From assembly GCF_014193515.1 (NCBI RefSeq), contig NZ_BLXX01000002.1:62001-126000 (forward strand): DNA of 64,000 nucleotides, given 5' to 3'. Position numbers and translations under genes: made by a program. This stretch comes from Geomonas silvestris. Its GTDB lineage: Bacteria > Desulfobacterota > Desulfuromonadia > Geobacterales > Geobacteraceae. Under the pieces are notes generated by a model, which saw only the letters and a program-made list of their open reading frames with translations, was not told the DNA's origin and did no database searches. This document shows positions 44,199-54,317 of the stretch, piece after piece. Within the stretch, counting starts at the first letter, position 1, and the number at the start of each line of letters is the position of its first letter.

Positions 44199-44520
44199 GC
44201 TGGCTCCGTCTCCTTGTATATACACCCGGGTTCCGGGCGGTTGTGGCGGCGGCGTATCTAATGAAAAGATCGACTCTCCCTTGTACCCCATTCCTTCGTT
44301 AAAGGCAACCGCAAACGCCAAACTAGTGTATACTCAGCCCAAACAGAAAATGCCGCGCCCCTGCCGGCGTCCGCCCCTATAATGAAGACACGTAGCTCCT
44401 ACAAAACCACGGGCCGCCGGCACCCGGACGGGTCGTCCGATTCCCGGCTCCCGTGCCCCCCAGCTGGCCCACGCAAGGGGCGGACCCCGGGCCCCTGCCG
44501 GGCGGGCGCAACGAGGAACC
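44199..44520. other. Divergent intergenic region between permease and RNase Z-like gene
   Basis: 322 bp containing the permease leader with a CCCGGGTTCCGGG inverted segment near 44226. No gene, known RNA element or convincing promoter pair was seen. Confidence 0.35.
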
Positions 44521-45543
44521 ATGACCCCGCACTTTCTCCCCAACCTGGTTAACCGCTCCTTCGGCGACCCCGGCGTCTACCTCGACTTTCTCTTCGAACG
44601 CCGCGCCATCCTCTTCGACCTGGGCGATCTCGCGCCACTTGCTCCGCGCAAGCTGTTAAGGATCAGCGACGTACTGATCTCCCACACCCACATCGACCAC
44701 TTCATCGGGTTCGACACGCTTTTGAGGATCCTTTTGGGGCGCGAGAAGTCCCTGCGCCTGTTCGGCCCCCCGGGGTTTTTGCGTCAGCTGGAGAGCCGGC
44801 TTGCCAGCTACAGCTGGAACCTGGTCGGGAGCTACCCCTGCGAGTTCCGGGTCGTCGGCCACGAACTGCACCCAGACGGCCGGGTACTTGCTGCCGGGTT
44901 CAGCTCCCGGCGCGCCTTCGCCCGCGAAGACGACAGCGAGGGGGCCTTCGAGGACGGCCTCATCCTTAACGAGGCGGACTTCCAGCTGCGGGTCGCCTTT
45001 TTGGAGCACAGCCTTCCCTGCCTCGCCTTCGCCTTCCAGGAGAAGCGCCACGTGAACTTCATGAAGAACCGGCTGGAGGAGCTGGGAGCGCCGGTGGGGC
45101 CCTGGCTTTCCGAGGTGAAGGGCGCGGTTTTGCGCGACGCGCCGGACCACACCCTGATCCGGGTGGCGCCGGGGGGGAAGGGGCTCCCCGAGGAGATGGT
45201 GTTCACCCTGGGGGAACTCAAAGAGCGGGTGCTCGAGCTGGTCCCCGGCGAGAAGGTGGCCTACGTGACCGACACCGCCTACACCCCCGAGAACTGCCGG
45301 CGCATCGTCGAGCTCGCCCAAGGGGCGGACTACTTCTTCATCGAGGCGACCTTCCTGGACGCCGACCGGGAGCGCGCCGCCGACCGCGCCCACCTGACCG
45401 CGCGCCAGGCAGGCGAGCTGGCACGGGCCGCCGGGGCCGCGCGTGTGATCCCCTTCCACTTCTCCCCCCGTTACCTGGGGCGCGAGCACGAGTTGCGCCG
45501 CGAGGTTCAGGAAGCCTTCCAGGGCGACCCGGCCGAGCGGTGA
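44521..45543 (+). CDS. RNase Z-like metallo-beta-lactamase fold protein
   Basis: 340 aa, GAGGA upstream. The metal-binding motif SHTHIDHFIGFD near 58-69 is the HxHxDH signature of RNase Z, with downstream acid (VTDTAYTP) and histidine (PFHFSPRY) ligands. RNase Z trims tRNA 3' ends. The protein lacks the usual exosite length but keeps all metal ligands. The N-terminus GDPGVYLDFLFERRAILFDLGD resembles distant, sometimes non-tRNA, members of the family. Predicted cytosolic. Confidence 0.78.
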   Translation: MTPHFLPNLVNRSFGDPGVYLDFLFERRAILFDLGDLAPLAPRKLLRISDVLISHTHIDHFIGFDTLLRILLGREKSLRLFGPPGFLRQLESRLASYSWNLVGSYPCEFRVVGHELHPDGRVLAAGFSSRRAFAREDDSEGAFEDGLILNEADFQLRVAFLEHSLPCLAFAFQEKRHVNFMKNRLEELGAPVGPWLSEVKGAVLRDAPDHTLIRVAPGGKGLPEEMVFTLGELKERVLELVPGEKVAYVTDTAYTPENCRRIVELAQGADYFFIEATFLDADRERAADRAHLTARQAGELARAAGAARVIPFHFSPRYLGREHELRREVQEAFQGDPAER

Positions 45544-45570
45544 ACTCGGCACGAGCCCCCGGATGAACAA

Positions 45571-45612
45571 AAAAAGGGCGCCGCCGGACCCCTTCCGGCG
45601 ACGCCCCTTTGT
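45571..45612. terminator. Terminator between RNase Z-like gene and htrA
   Basis: GGGCGCCGCCGGA / TCCGGCGACGCCC stem with one mismatch, preceded by seven A and followed by TTTG. It can serve both converging genes. Confidence 0.8.
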
Positions 45613-45629
45613 TTCCTGCCTGCGACCCG

Positions 45630-47021
45630 CTATTCCACGCCAATCGCCACGTAGAGCGAGGCCCGGCCGCGCTGCAGCCGCACCTTCAGGTAGCTCCCCT
45701 TCTTGATCGCCGCCACCGCCTTGTGGTAATCCGCCAGGGTCGTGATGCGCACCCCGTTGATCTCGCGGATCAGGTCCCCTTCCTGAATCCCGGCGCGGTC
45801 GGCGAGGCCCTCGTTTTGCACCTCGGTCACCACGACCCCCTTATCGACCTGCAGCCGCATCTGCTGGGCCTTCTCCGGGGTGAGTTCCATCACCTTGAGG
45901 CCGAGCCGGTCGCCGTCGATCGTCGCGCTGTCCTCGCCGCTGTCGCTGCCGTCACCCTCTTTCAGCTTCTCCACCACGACCGAGACGGTCTGTTGGCGGT
46001 TGTCACGCTGCACCAGCACGGAGACCTTCTTCCCGACCGGGGTCACCGCAACGATGCGCGGCAGCTCTGCCATCTCCTTGATGGGGTGCCCGTCGAACTC
46101 CAGGATGATGTCCCCATCCTTGAGGCCGCTCTTCTCGGCGGGGCTGTTGGGGAGCACCTCGGCCACCAGCGCGCCGCGCTCGCCCTCAAGGCCGAAGGAT
46201 CTGGCGAGTTCCTGGGTCACCGGCTGCACCGAGACCCCGAGCCAGCCGCGCACCACCTTGCCGGTCTCCTTGAGCTGCGGCAGGATCGCCTTCGCCATGT
46301 TGATCGGGATCGCAAAGCCGATCCCCTGCCCGCCGGCCAGGATTGCGGTGTTGATACCGATCACCTCCCCCCTGGTGTTGAAGAGCGGTCCCCCCGAGTT
46401 CCCCGGGTTGATCGAGGCGTCGGTCTGGATGTAATCGTCGTAGGGGCCGGAGCCGATCACCCGCCCCTGGGCGCTCACGATACCGGCGGTCACCGTCTGG
46501 GCCAGGCCGAAGGGGTTGCCGATCGCCATCACCCACTCGCCGACCTCGGTCTTGTCGCTGTCCCCCAAGGGAGCCACCGGGAGGCTCCCCTTGGCGTCGA
46601 CCCGCACCAGGGCGATATCGAGCTTCTCGTCGCGCCCCTTCACCTCGCCCTTGAACTCCCGGCCGTCGGAGAGCTTCACCTTGATCTCGTCGGCACCGTT
46701 TACCACGTGGTTGTTGGTGATGATGAAACCGTCCTCGCTGATGATGAAGCCCGAACCGAGGTTGCGCTGCTTCTGCGGGTGCTGCCGGGGAGCCTCGAAG
46801 AACTTCTCGAAGTACTCCTGGAACGGGTCGGTCCCCGGGTGGCGCCTTTGCGGCGCGATGTTCTTCGAGGCGCTGATGTTGACTACGGCAGGCTTCAACT
46901 TCTTGGCCAGCAGGGCAAAGTCGGGAAGTACGGCCGCGGCCTGCGCTGCGCCGGAAAAGAGTGCACCGAACAGCAGGGTGAGAACTAGTGATTTTGCCAG
47001 AACTGCAACGCGCGTCTGCAT
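45630..47021 (-). CDS. degP: Periplasmic serine protease, Do/HtrA family
   Basis: 463 aa with a signal peptide (1-29). The catalytic triad is visible: His in TNNHVV, Asp in KLDIALVR and Ser in NPGNSGGPLF. Two PDZ domains follow (about 255-345 and 370-460), connected by an acidic linker (EGDGSDSGEDSATID). It is a periplasmic protein-quality protease and chaperone of the DegP/DegQ class. It has its own terminator and a GGAGG-like site before the ATG. No sigma-E site is evident. DegQ is equally possible as a name. Confidence 0.95.
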   Translation of the reverse strand: MQTRVAVLAKSLVLTLLFGALFSGAAQAAAVLPDFALLAKKLKPAVVNISASKNIAPQRRHPGTDPFQEYFEKFFEAPRQHPQKQRNLGSGFIISEDGFIITNNHVVNGADEIKVKLSDGREFKGEVKGRDEKLDIALVRVDAKGSLPVAPLGDSDKTEVGEWVMAIGNPFGLAQTVTAGIVSAQGRVIGSGPYDDYIQTDASINPGNSGGPLFNTRGEVIGINTAILAGGQGIGFAIPINMAKAILPQLKETGKVVRGWLGVSVQPVTQELARSFGLEGERGALVAEVLPNSPAEKSGLKDGDIILEFDGHPIKEMAELPRIVAVTPVGKKVSVLVQRDNRQQTVSVVVEKLKEGDGSDSGEDSATIDGDRLGLKVMELTPEKAQQMRLQVDKGVVVTEVQNEGLADRAGIQEGDLIREINGVRITTLADYHKAVAAIKKGSYLKVRLQRGRASLYVAIGVE

Positions 47022-47201
47022 GGTTACCTCCTCCTGGAAAATGTTCGCTAAAGCTAATACTGCACCTGCGGTTTGTCAAGGCGCCAACGCACCGAAATGA
47101 CAGCTCAAAGAGGCGATCAGACTCCTTTTCGCGGCCGGCGCAGCGCGCGTGCCGCACGCCTCGTACCAAGGCTCACCGGCGGCGCTTCGGGAAACGTGCT
47201 C

Positions 47202-47255
47202 AAAAAAAAACGGACGACCTCGCCGACTGCCAAAGCAGCGGGAAAAGTCGTCCGT
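47202..47255 (-). terminator. Terminator of the orphan response regulator
   Basis: On the minus strand ACGGACGAC / GTCGTCCGT stem with a 28-nt loop and nine T, 40 bp past the stop. Confidence 0.75.
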
Positions 47256-47296
47256 CTTTTCAAGGTCCGGTTGCGCGGGCCAGTGCCGCGCCGGAA

Positions 47297-47971
47297 TTAC
47301 TCTTCTTCTTTAAGGATGTAGCCCACGCCGCGCACGGTGTGGATCAGCTTCTTGTCGGCATCGCGGTCGATCTTCTTCCTGAGGTAGTTCACGTAGACGT
47401 CGATGATGTTGGTGAAGCTGTCGAAGGTGTAGTCCCAGACGTGCTCCGCGATCATGGTACGGGTCAGCACCTGGTGCGGGTTGCGCATGAAGTACTCGAG
47501 CAGGCCGTACTCCTTGGCGGTGAGGTCGATCTCCTTGTCCTTGCGCCACACCTTGTGGGTCACCGGGTCGAGCCGCAGGTCCGCGAAACGGATCTCGGCG
47601 CCACGGTCCAGCTCGCTCCTGCGCATCAGGGCCCGGACGCGGGCCAAAAGCTCGGCGAAGGCAAACGGCTTGGTGAGGTAGTCGTCGGAGCCCGAATCGA
47701 GGCCGGCTACGATGTCCTCCACGGAATCCTTGGCAGTCAGCATCAGGATCGGGGTGACGTTCTTGCGCTCCCGCAACTCCTTCAGCACGGACAGGCCGTC
47801 TTTTTTCGGGAGCATCCAGTCAAGCACGATCAGGTCGAAGGCCTTCTCAAGCGCGAGCTTCAGTCCCTCCTCGCCGTCCGCCGCGGTGTGGACCTCGTAC
47901 TGCTCTTCTTCAAGACCGCGCTTGATGAAGCTGGCAACCTTCTTTTCATCTTCAACTACCAGAATTCTCAT
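47297..47971 (-). CDS. OmpR/PhoB-family response regulator, no adjacent kinase
   Basis: 224 aa from the ATG at 47971 (GAGAGG upstream); the longer frame is not supported. The receiver domain (about 1-115) has VVEDEKKVAS, phospho-acceptor IVLDWMLPKKDG and DYLTKPFAFAELL. The C-terminal winged helix (about 125-220) has the typical HVWDYTFDSFTNIIDVYVN and LIHTVRGVGYIL. It lies 34 bp after the PPSR gene and is closed by a terminator, so no histidine kinase is cotranscribed. It is an orphan regulator of unknown targets; CusR/QseB-like proteins are the closest in style. Confidence 0.93.
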   Translation of the reverse strand: MRILVVEDEKKVASFIKRGLEEEQYEVHTAADGEEGLKLALEKAFDLIVLDWMLPKKDGLSVLKELRERKNVTPILMLTAKDSVEDIVAGLDSGSDDYLTKPFAFAELLARVRALMRRSELDRGAEIRFADLRLDPVTHKVWRKDKEIDLTAKEYGLLEYFMRNPHQVLTRTMIAEHVWDYTFDSFTNIIDVYVNYLRKKIDRDADKKLIHTVRGVGYILKEEE

Positions 47972-48005
47972 GTCGTTTACCTCTCTGTTTTGATTATTTC
48001 GAACG

Positions 48006-48821
48006 CTAATCGTGCCGTATCTCGCCATGGAGCCTGCTTAAGATCTCGGCGGCAGACTCCTCTACCGACTTGTTGGTTACGTCGATCACAATCCACTTGG
48101 GGTGGGCCCGGTAGTACCTGCGGCAGTGGGCCAGCTCCTCCTCGACCTCCCGGTAATCCGCGTAGCTGCCGCGCGGGCTCTGCCGCAGGTTGCGCAGCCG
48201 GGCGCAACGGATATCCACCAGCCGCTGGGTCTCGATGATGAGCCCGACCACCCGCTCCGGCTCCACCTCCTCCAGCTCGGAAGGGGGATCGATCCCCTGC
48301 ACCAGGGGGACGTTGGCCACCTTGTACCCCTTGTGGGCCAGGTACATGGAGAGCGGGGTCTTCGAGGAGCGCGAGACCCCGACCAGGACGATGTCGGCCT
48401 TGTGCAGGTTGCGTGGCTCCTGGCCGTCGTCCTGCTTCACGGTGAAGTCCACCGCCTCCATACGCCGGTAGTACTCCGAGTTCATCTCGTACTGAAGACC
48501 CGGGAGCTTCTGGGGTCGGGTCTCCAGGAACTCGGCCAGCTTGAACAGAAGCGGTGTGATCAGGTCGACCGCCTCCAGCTGCCGCACCTCGGTCTCGTTG
48601 CGCACCAGTTGGGCGAGCTCGGAGTTGACCAGGGTGTAGAAGATGATGCTCGGCTCCCCGGTGTTTACCTCGTCCAGGGCGCGGATCACGTCCTCGCGGT
48701 TGCGGATCTGCCCGGTGCGGTGCAGCCGGACGTCCACGTCCCTGAACTGGGTGAGAGCGGCGCGGGCGACCCGCTCGACCGTCTCTCCGGTGGCGTCGGA
48801 GAGGAGATACACATGATTCAT
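48006..48821 (-). CDS. ppsR: PEP synthase regulatory protein (PPSR/DUF299 kinase-pyrophosphorylase)
   Basis: 271 aa. The bifunctional family phosphorylates (ADP-dependent) and dephosphorylates PEP synthase or pyruvate phosphate dikinase. N-terminal [19 protein letters not shown], the P-loop-like [20 protein letters not shown] and the later basic residues are intact. The length matches the family. It is first in a possible two-gene unit with the orphan regulator. Neither target enzyme is in this window, but pyruvate metabolism genes lie at 15-21 kb. Confidence 0.93.
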   Translation of the reverse strand: MNHVYLLSDATGETVERVARAALTQFRDVDVRLHRTGQIRNREDVIRALDEVNTGEPSIIFYTLVNSELAQLVRNETEVRQLEAVDLITPLLFKLAEFLETRPQKLPGLQYEMNSEYYRRMEAVDFTVKQDDGQEPRNLHKADIVLVGVSRSSKTPLSMYLAHKGYKVANVPLVQGIDPPSELEEVEPERVVGLIIETQRLVDIRCARLRNLRQSPRGSYADYREVEEELAHCRRYYRAHPKWIVIDVTNKSVEESAAEILSRLHGEIRHD

Positions 48822-49090
48822 CTATTCGTCCTGTGATTATCGGCACTTGAGCAAAAAAATGAAGGCTGGGCCGCCATGCTCATTAGATATATACCATTTT
48901 TTTTCATTTTAGGCAAAACGAAAATTTAATGGGAAAAACCTCGGAATAAAATTCCCGAGTGCCGCCCATGATTTTTTTTCATTATAATTACACCCGCACT
49001 TTTTACGCTTGTCAAGGTTTTCATTGCTATGGCTTCTAATTTTCTGATAGGTTAGCCAAGAACGCACTAACAAAGGAGAAAACGCGCACC

Positions 49091-50008
49091 ATGCAAACAG
49101 ATTGGGCTGAAATCGCCTGCGAAGTCCCCGCCGAGATGGTCGACATCCTCGCCGAGTTCCTGGTGGAACTGACCGGCAACGGTGTCGGGATCGAAAACCT
49201 GCACCTGGATACCTTCTCCCTCGACTCCCTCGAGGACACCCCGGTGAAGACCGTGAAGGGGTACCTTCCGCTGGACGACTCACTGGAGGAGCTGCGCAGC
49301 CGGGTGGAGCGCTTTCTTGCCGAGCGCGGCCCCGCATTCGCTGGCTTCGTGTACACCCCGCCCGTCGTGAGCGTGGTGCGCCACGAGGACTGGGCCAACA
49401 ACTGGAAGGTCCACTTCAAGCCGGTGCGCCTGGGCGAGCGCCTGGTGATCAAGCCGACCTGGGAAGAGTACCAGCCCAAGGCAGGCGACCTGGTGATCCA
49501 GATCGATCCCGGCATGGCGTTTGGCACCGGCGCCCACCCCACCACCCGTATGTGCCTGGAATCGCTGGAGCGCATCTGCTTCGACGCCTCGGGCGGCACG
49601 CTTTCCGGCCCGGTTCTCGACGTCGGAACCGGCTCGGGGGTCTTGAGCATCGCCGCGGCCCTCATGGGCGCTGCGCGCATCGTGGCCATCGACATCGATC
49701 CGGAGGCGGTCGAGGTGACCCGGGAGAACCTGGAGTTGAACGGGGTGGCCGAGCGGGTGGAGGCCTCCACCACGGATCTGGGCGACCTGACCGGGGAGTT
49801 CCAGGTGGTGCTCGCCAACATCCTCGCCGAGGAGCTGGTGCGCCTCGCGGGACAGCTCACCGCGCGGCTCGCGCCGGGAGGGTGGCTCATCCTCTCGGGG
49901 ATCCTCACCGAGAAGGTCCCCATGGTGCTCGCCGGGTTCCCCGGGCTCACCCTGGTGGAATCCCCGGAAGAGGCGGAGTGGAGCTGCCTCACCCTCAGAA
50001 AACCCTAG
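49091..50008 (+). CDS. prmA: Ribosomal protein L11 methyltransferase PrmA
   Basis: 305 aa, AAGGAG 10 bp upstream. A class I SAM methyltransferase that trimethylates ribosomal protein L11. The N-terminal L11-binding domain is followed by the SAM site LDVGTGSGVLSIAAALMGA, acidic VAIDIDPEAVE, and NILAEELVRL, which corresponds to the conserved NILA motif. The length matches the family. It overlaps closely with rsmE in the same unit. Confidence 0.95.
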   Translation: MQTDWAEIACEVPAEMVDILAEFLVELTGNGVGIENLHLDTFSLDSLEDTPVKTVKGYLPLDDSLEELRSRVERFLAERGPAFAGFVYTPPVVSVVRHEDWANNWKVHFKPVRLGERLVIKPTWEEYQPKAGDLVIQIDPGMAFGTGAHPTTRMCLESLERICFDASGGTLSGPVLDVGTGSGVLSIAAALMGAARIVAIDIDPEAVEVTRENLELNGVAERVEASTTDLGDLTGEFQVVLANILAEELVRLAGQLTARLAPGGWLILSGILTEKVPMVLAGFPGLTLVESPEEAEWSCLTLRKP

Positions 50009-50011
50009 GCC

Positions 50012-50752
50012 ATGCGCGGTTTTTTCCTAGGAGACAACCCGGTCGAAGGGGACCTCGCCACCGTCTCGGGGGAGCTCTACCGGCACATGGCGCGGGTCCT
50101 GCGCCTGAAGGCTGGTGCCGAGGTGCAGCTCACCGGCCCGGCAGGCGCGCAGTTCGACGGGGTGATCGAGGAGGTGGGCGCCAAGACGCTCACGGTGCGC
50201 CTCAAGGTGCGCGAGAGTGCCCCTGAGCCGGAAGCGGGGCTTCAGGTGACCCTCTACCAGGGGCTCCCCAAGGGCGAGAAGTTCGACCTGATCCTGCAGA
50301 AGTGCACCGAACTCGGGGCCAGCGAGATCGTCGCTTTCGCTGCGGCGCGCTCGGTGGTGAAGCTTTCCGCCGAGCGGGGCGCGGGGCGGCAGGAGCGCTG
50401 CGAGCGGATCGTCGCCGAGGCGGCGCGCCAGTGCGGCTGGCGCCTTCCCCCCCGGGTGCAGCTCGGCGGAGAGCTCGCCCAGGTGCTCAGGGAGAGCGCA
50501 CACCAGGTGAAGCTCCTGCTCTGGGAGGACGAGACGACCACCCGACTCTCCCAGGTGTTCGCCGCACACCCGCAAGCCCAAAGCGTCGCCGTGGTGGTCG
50601 GCCCCGAGGGGGGACTCACCCCAGAAGAGGTCGCCGCGGCGCGCAGCCAGGGGTTCGTCCCGGTCTCCCTGGGGCGGCGCATCCTGCGCACCGAGACCGC
50701 GGGGCTCGCCATCATGGCGATTTTACAGTTTCATTGGGGCGACCTGGGTTGA
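50012..50752 (+). CDS. rsmE: 16S rRNA m3U1498 methyltransferase RsmE
   Basis: 246 aa, 3 bp after the prmA stop. A SPOUT-fold methyltransferase that methylates U1498 of 16S rRNA. Visible are the N-terminal PUA-like region, YQGLPKGEKFDLILQKCTEL, and the knot motifs VVVGPEGGLTPEEVAAA and SLGRRILRTETAGLAIMAIL. The prmA-rsmE order is conserved in many bacteria. The unit ends at the terminator at 50782. Confidence 0.95.
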   Translation: MRGFFLGDNPVEGDLATVSGELYRHMARVLRLKAGAEVQLTGPAGAQFDGVIEEVGAKTLTVRLKVRESAPEPEAGLQVTLYQGLPKGEKFDLILQKCTELGASEIVAFAAARSVVKLSAERGAGRQERCERIVAEAARQCGWRLPPRVQLGGELAQVLRESAHQVKLLLWEDETTTRLSQVFAAHPQAQSVAVVVGPEGGLTPEEVAAARSQGFVPVSLGRRILRTETAGLAIMAILQFHWGDLG

Positions 50753-50781
50753 GGCCCTAAAAAACTAATGAACAAAACGAC

Positions 50782-50821
50782 GAAAGGCGGGACACCTCCT
50801 CATGAGGGTCCCGCCTTTCAT
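50782..50821. terminator. Bidirectional terminator between rsmE and rnd
   Basis: GAAAGGCGGGAC / GTCCCGCCTTTC, a perfect 12-bp stem with a 14-nt loop, between convergent genes. Confidence 0.85.
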
Positions 50822-50842
50822 TATGTTTTTCAGGTGGAAAGT

Positions 50843-51976
50843 CTAGGCGAGCAGCCCGGCCAGCTCGTCGCCGAAGGCCTCGCGTTGCCAGCGCTTCAAG
50901 AGGGCGAGCTGCGCGGAGTCCGGCTCGGCCAGGGCTTCGAGGAGCGCGTTGTTGGCGACCAGGCCGACCCCGAGTCCCAGTTGAGCCGCCTTCCCTTCGC
51001 GCCAGACTTTGAGCTTCTTCACCCGGTCCTCCAGGGAGCGGTCCAGCATCGGCCGGCGTCCCGGCTGGGCCTGGGGGAGCTTGTCCGAGGGGAGCGCCAG
51101 GCCGCTGGCCACCGCCTGCAGGATGCCGCGCCCCAGCCGCTCGATGAGCTTCGAGGACATGGTGTGGATCCCCACCAGCTCGAAGTTGGAGCGGGGCTGC
51201 TTCTCGGCGAGTTCGCGCAAGAGGTCGTTGCTTAAGATCCGGAAGGGGGGGACGTCGGCGCTTTTCGCCTTCTCGTCCCTGAAGCGCAAGAGCTCCTCGA
51301 GGACCGCGAGTTCGCGCGGCTTCATCTTGTTGGCCCCCTTAAAGCGCAGGCACATAAGCTCGCCCTCGCGGGAGGCGTAGCGCACCTTGGCGACCAGCTC
51401 GGACTCCTCCTCGACCCAGGAGAGGCGCCCCTTGGCGACCAGTTCCGCCTCGAGCTGGCGGTAGAGGTCGATGAGGAGCGAGGTGTCCTTCATGGCGTAC
51501 TCCATCATCTCGGTGGAGAGCGGGCGCTTGCTCCAGTCCGCCTTCTGGTAGCGCTTGTCGAGCTCGACGCCGAAGCGCTTCTTCAAAAGCGCGGCGAGGC
51601 CGAACTCGCTCTCGCCCAGGAACTGGCTGGCGATCATGGTGTCGAACAGGTTCACCACCTCGATGCCGAAGTCGCGGTAGAGCGAGCGCATATCGTAGTC
51701 GGCGCCGTGGAACACCTTCTTGATCTCGGGATTGGCGAAGATGGGGGCCAGGACCCTGACGTCCAAGGACGCCAGCGGGTCGATGAGCCGGGTCTCCGAG
51801 GGGGAGGATACCTGGATCAGGCAGACCTTCTCCGTGTAGTGGTGCAGGGAGTCCGCTTCCAGGTCGAAGGCGAGAACGCTCTCCGTAGCGAGACGCTCCA
51901 CCAGGAGGTTCAGGGTGTGCTGGTCGGTGACGAGATGTGCCGCCGTGGGGTGCTGTCCTTCAGTTTGTTTCAGCAA
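50843..51976 (-). CDS. rnd: Ribonuclease D
   Basis: 377 aa with a probable TTG start at 51976 (weak upstream signal, so the start is uncertain). A DEDDy 3'-5' exonuclease for tRNA and small RNA maturation: Exo I FDLEADSLHHY, Exo II GADYDMRSL and Exo III YAMKDTSLL are all present. The HRDC domain (about 210-290) has KPRELAVLEELLRFRDEKA. A second HRDC-like tail follows. The family size is about 375. Confidence 0.92.
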   Translation of the reverse strand: MLKQTEGQHPTAAHLVTDQHTLNLLVERLATESVLAFDLEADSLHHYTEKVCLIQVSSPSETRLIDPLASLDVRVLAPIFANPEIKKVFHGADYDMRSLYRDFGIEVVNLFDTMIASQFLGESEFGLAALLKKRFGVELDKRYQKADWSKRPLSTEMMEYAMKDTSLLIDLYRQLEAELVAKGRLSWVEEESELVAKVRYASREGELMCLRFKGANKMKPRELAVLEELLRFRDEKAKSADVPPFRILSNDLLRELAEKQPRSNFELVGIHTMSSKLIERLGRGILQAVASGLALPSDKLPQAQPGRRPMLDRSLEDRVKKLKVWREGKAAQLGLGVGLVANNALLEALAEPDSAQLALLKRWQREAFGDELAGLLA

Positions 51977-52120
51977 ATGGTGCCGTCCGTTTCCGCATCG
52001 TGCATGCTTTCAGTGATTTTTTGGGGCGCGGGATCGGGGAGCTGGCGCCCCGCGACCCGGTTAGAACCTTACAACCTTTTCGTGACATCTTCAAGAAAAA
52101 CTAACAAAGCCGGTGCCGTT

Positions 52121-53164
52121 TCAGGCTCCGATCTCGGCCAGGGCCTCTACGGTGCGCGCCATCTCCTCGGGGGTGCCGATCGTGATGCGCAGGCCGTGCG
52201 AGAGAGCCGGGTCGGTGAAGTGGCGCACCAGGATGCGCCTCTCGTAGAGGGCCTGGTAGACCCGGGTGCCGTCGCGGTCGGGGGGGGTGGCGAAGACGTA
52301 GTTCCCGGAGGAGGGGATCACCTGGTAGCCGAGCTTCACGAGCTCCGCCGTGAACCAGGTGCGGGTCTCCCGGATCTTCGCCACGCACGCCCTGAAGTAC
52401 TCCTGGTCCTTGAGGGCGGCGGCCGCCGCGGCCTGGGCCAGCCGGTCCAGGTTGTAGTGGTCGCGGATCTTGTTGAGCGCGGCGATCGTCTCGGGGCGGG
52501 CGATGGCGAGCCCGAGCCGCATCCCGGCGAGCGAGTAGCTCTTCGAGAAGGTGCGGGTCACCACCACGTTCTCCAGGGAGCGCACCAGGTCGAGCGAGTC
52601 CTCATCGGCAAAGTCGGCGTAGGCCTCGTCCACCACCAGTACCCCGGAGAGCCGCTCGGCCAGGTCGGCGATGTAGCGCTGCGAGTAGCAAAAGCCCAAG
52701 GGGGCGTTTGGGTTGGTGAGGAAGAAGAGCTTCGCCTGGTAATTCTCCGGAATCCCCTGCGGCTCGAAGTTCTCGGAGAGCCCGAAGGTGCGCACCTTCG
52801 CCCCCTGGATCTCGGCCAGCGTGCCGTAGTAGGAGTAGGAGGGGTGCACGTAGGCGATCTCCTCCCCCTCGCCGGCGAAGGCGCGGATCAGGTTGTTCAG
52901 AACCTCGTCCGAGCCGTTGGCCATGATGATCCAGGAGGGGTCGAAGCCGTAGAGCCGGCCGGCCTCCTCGCGGGCGGCGCGGCTTGCGGCGTCCGGGTAG
53001 CGGCGCAGCCCCTCGCCCACCTCGGAAAGGATCGCCTCGATGACCCGCGGAGAGGGGGGGTACGGGTTCTCGTTGGTGTTCAGCTTGATGTAGCTGGCGG
53101 CGTCGTCGGGCTGGTAACCCGGGACGTAGCCGGCCATTTGGGCGATGTTGGGGCGCAGGGTCAT
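52121..53164 (-). CDS. hisC: Histidinol-phosphate aminotransferase
   Basis: 347 aa, AAGGAG before the ATG. A PLP-dependent class I/II aminotransferase making histidinol phosphate. PLP-lysine is in [14 protein letters not shown], and [12 protein letters not shown] (near 25-40) is the HisC hallmark. It is the last gene of the menaquinone operon, 88 bp after mqnC, with no other his genes in the window; whether it serves histidine or another aminotransferase role is not shown. Confidence 0.93.
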   Translation of the reverse strand: MTLRPNIAQMAGYVPGYQPDDAASYIKLNTNENPYPPSPRVIEAILSEVGEGLRRYPDAASRAAREEAGRLYGFDPSWIIMANGSDEVLNNLIRAFAGEGEEIAYVHPSYSYYGTLAEIQGAKVRTFGLSENFEPQGIPENYQAKLFFLTNPNAPLGFCYSQRYIADLAERLSGVLVVDEAYADFADEDSLDLVRSLENVVVTRTFSKSYSLAGMRLGLAIARPETIAALNKIRDHYNLDRLAQAAAAAALKDQEYFRACVAKIRETRTWFTAELVKLGYQVIPSSGNYVFATPPDRDGTRVYQALYERRILVRHFTDPALSHGLRITIGTPEEMARTVEALAEIGA

Positions 53165-53180
53165 GGGGTGCTCCTTTTGT

Positions 53181-53218
53181 ATCGGTCCGATCGGTCCGAT
53201 CCGCCTGATCGGTCCGAT
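53181..53218. repeat. GATCGGTCCGATC short repeats between hisC and mqnC
   Basis: Three overlapping copies of ATCGGTCCGATC-like palindromes (53181-53199 and 53207-53218). A similar run is at 55467-55498 in the mqnE-mqnM gap. Confidence 0.65.
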
Positions 53219-53252
53219 GAAAAAACTCAGCTGGCGCTTTTGGCCGCAGCCG

Positions 53253-54317
53253 CTAGTACCGCTCCAGCACCTTGTACAGCGTGGTGCGCCTGACCGGGGT
53301 GAACCCGGCGCCGCGGATCAGCTCGATCATCTCCTCGCGGGACATGCGGAACCGGCAGCCGGCCGCCGCCACCACGTTCTCCTCGAGCATGGTGCCGCCC
53401 AGGTCGTTGGCCCCGAAGAAGAGCGCCACCTGGGCGAGCTTCGCCCCCTGGGTCACCCAGCTCGCCTGGATGTTGGGGACGTTGTCGAGGACGATGCGCG
53501 AGAGCGAGAGCACCTTCAGGTACTCGACGCCGGTCGCACTGGCGCCTCCGAGTTCGGTGTTCCCCGGCTGGTAGGTCCAGGGGATGAAGGCGGTGAAGCT
53601 CCCCCCCTCGGCCTGCAGGGCGCGCACCCGCATCAGGTGCTCGACGATGTCCTCGGGCCGTTCTTTACTGCCGAACATCATGGTCGCCGTGGTGGACATC
53701 CCAAGGCGCGCCGCCTCGCGCATCACCTGGGCCCACCCCTGCCAGCCGATCTTCTTGGGCGAGATCTCCTGGCGCACGCTGTCCACCAGGATCTCGGCAC
53801 CGCCGCCCGGGACGGAATCGAGTCCGGCGGCCTTGAGGCGCCTAAGTGCCTCGGGGACGCTCAGCCCGGAAACCTTGGCGATCTGGGTCACCTCGGCGGG
53901 CGAGAGCGAGTGGTTCTGCACGCCGGGAAAGCGCGCCTTGATCTCGCGAAACAGCGCCTCGAAGTACTCGATGGAGAGCTCGGGGTGCAGCCCCCCCTGC
54001 ATCAGGAGCTGGGTCCCTCCCTGGTCCACCAGTTCCTGGATCTTCGCCAGGATGGTGGGGGTATCCAGGAGATAGGCGTCCTCGGCGCCGTGGTCGCGGT
54101 AAAACGCGCAGAACTTGCACTTGGACTCGCAGACGTTCGTGTAGTTCACGTTGCGGTCCACCACGAAGCTCACCTCGGGCTCCGGGTGCAGCCGGCGCCG
54201 GATCGAGTCGGCAAGCCGCCCCAGCGCCAAGAGCTCACCATCGTTTAAAAGCCAGAGCGCCTCCTCGGTCGAGATGGCAACCCCTGCCGTAACTTTTTCA
54301 TTTATCTGATTCAGCAT
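53253..54317 (-). CDS. mqnC: Cyclic dehypoxanthinyl futalosine synthase
   Basis: 354 aa. A radical SAM enzyme of the futalosine menaquinone path. The cluster motif [12 protein letters not shown] near 63-74 and [10 protein letters not shown] are as expected, plus GGGAEI. Its ATG overlaps the end of mqnE by 7 bp, showing translational coupling; AAGGA precedes it. MqnC closes the futalosine ring. The preceding gene is MqnE, so two of the four early radical/hydrolase steps are here; mqnA/D and mqnB are not in this window. Confidence 0.94.
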   Translation of the reverse strand: MLNQINEKVTAGVAISTEEALWLLNDGELLALGRLADSIRRRLHPEPEVSFVVDRNVNYTNVCESKCKFCAFYRDHGAEDAYLLDTPTILAKIQELVDQGGTQLLMQGGLHPELSIEYFEALFREIKARFPGVQNHSLSPAEVTQIAKVSGLSVPEALRRLKAAGLDSVPGGGAEILVDSVRQEISPKKIGWQGWAQVMREAARLGMSTTATMMFGSKERPEDIVEHLMRVRALQAEGGSFTAFIPWTYQPGNTELGGASATGVEYLKVLSLSRIVLDNVPNIQASWVTQGAKLAQVALFFGANDLGGTMLEENVVAAAGCRFRMSREEMIELIRGAGFTPVRRTTLYKVLERY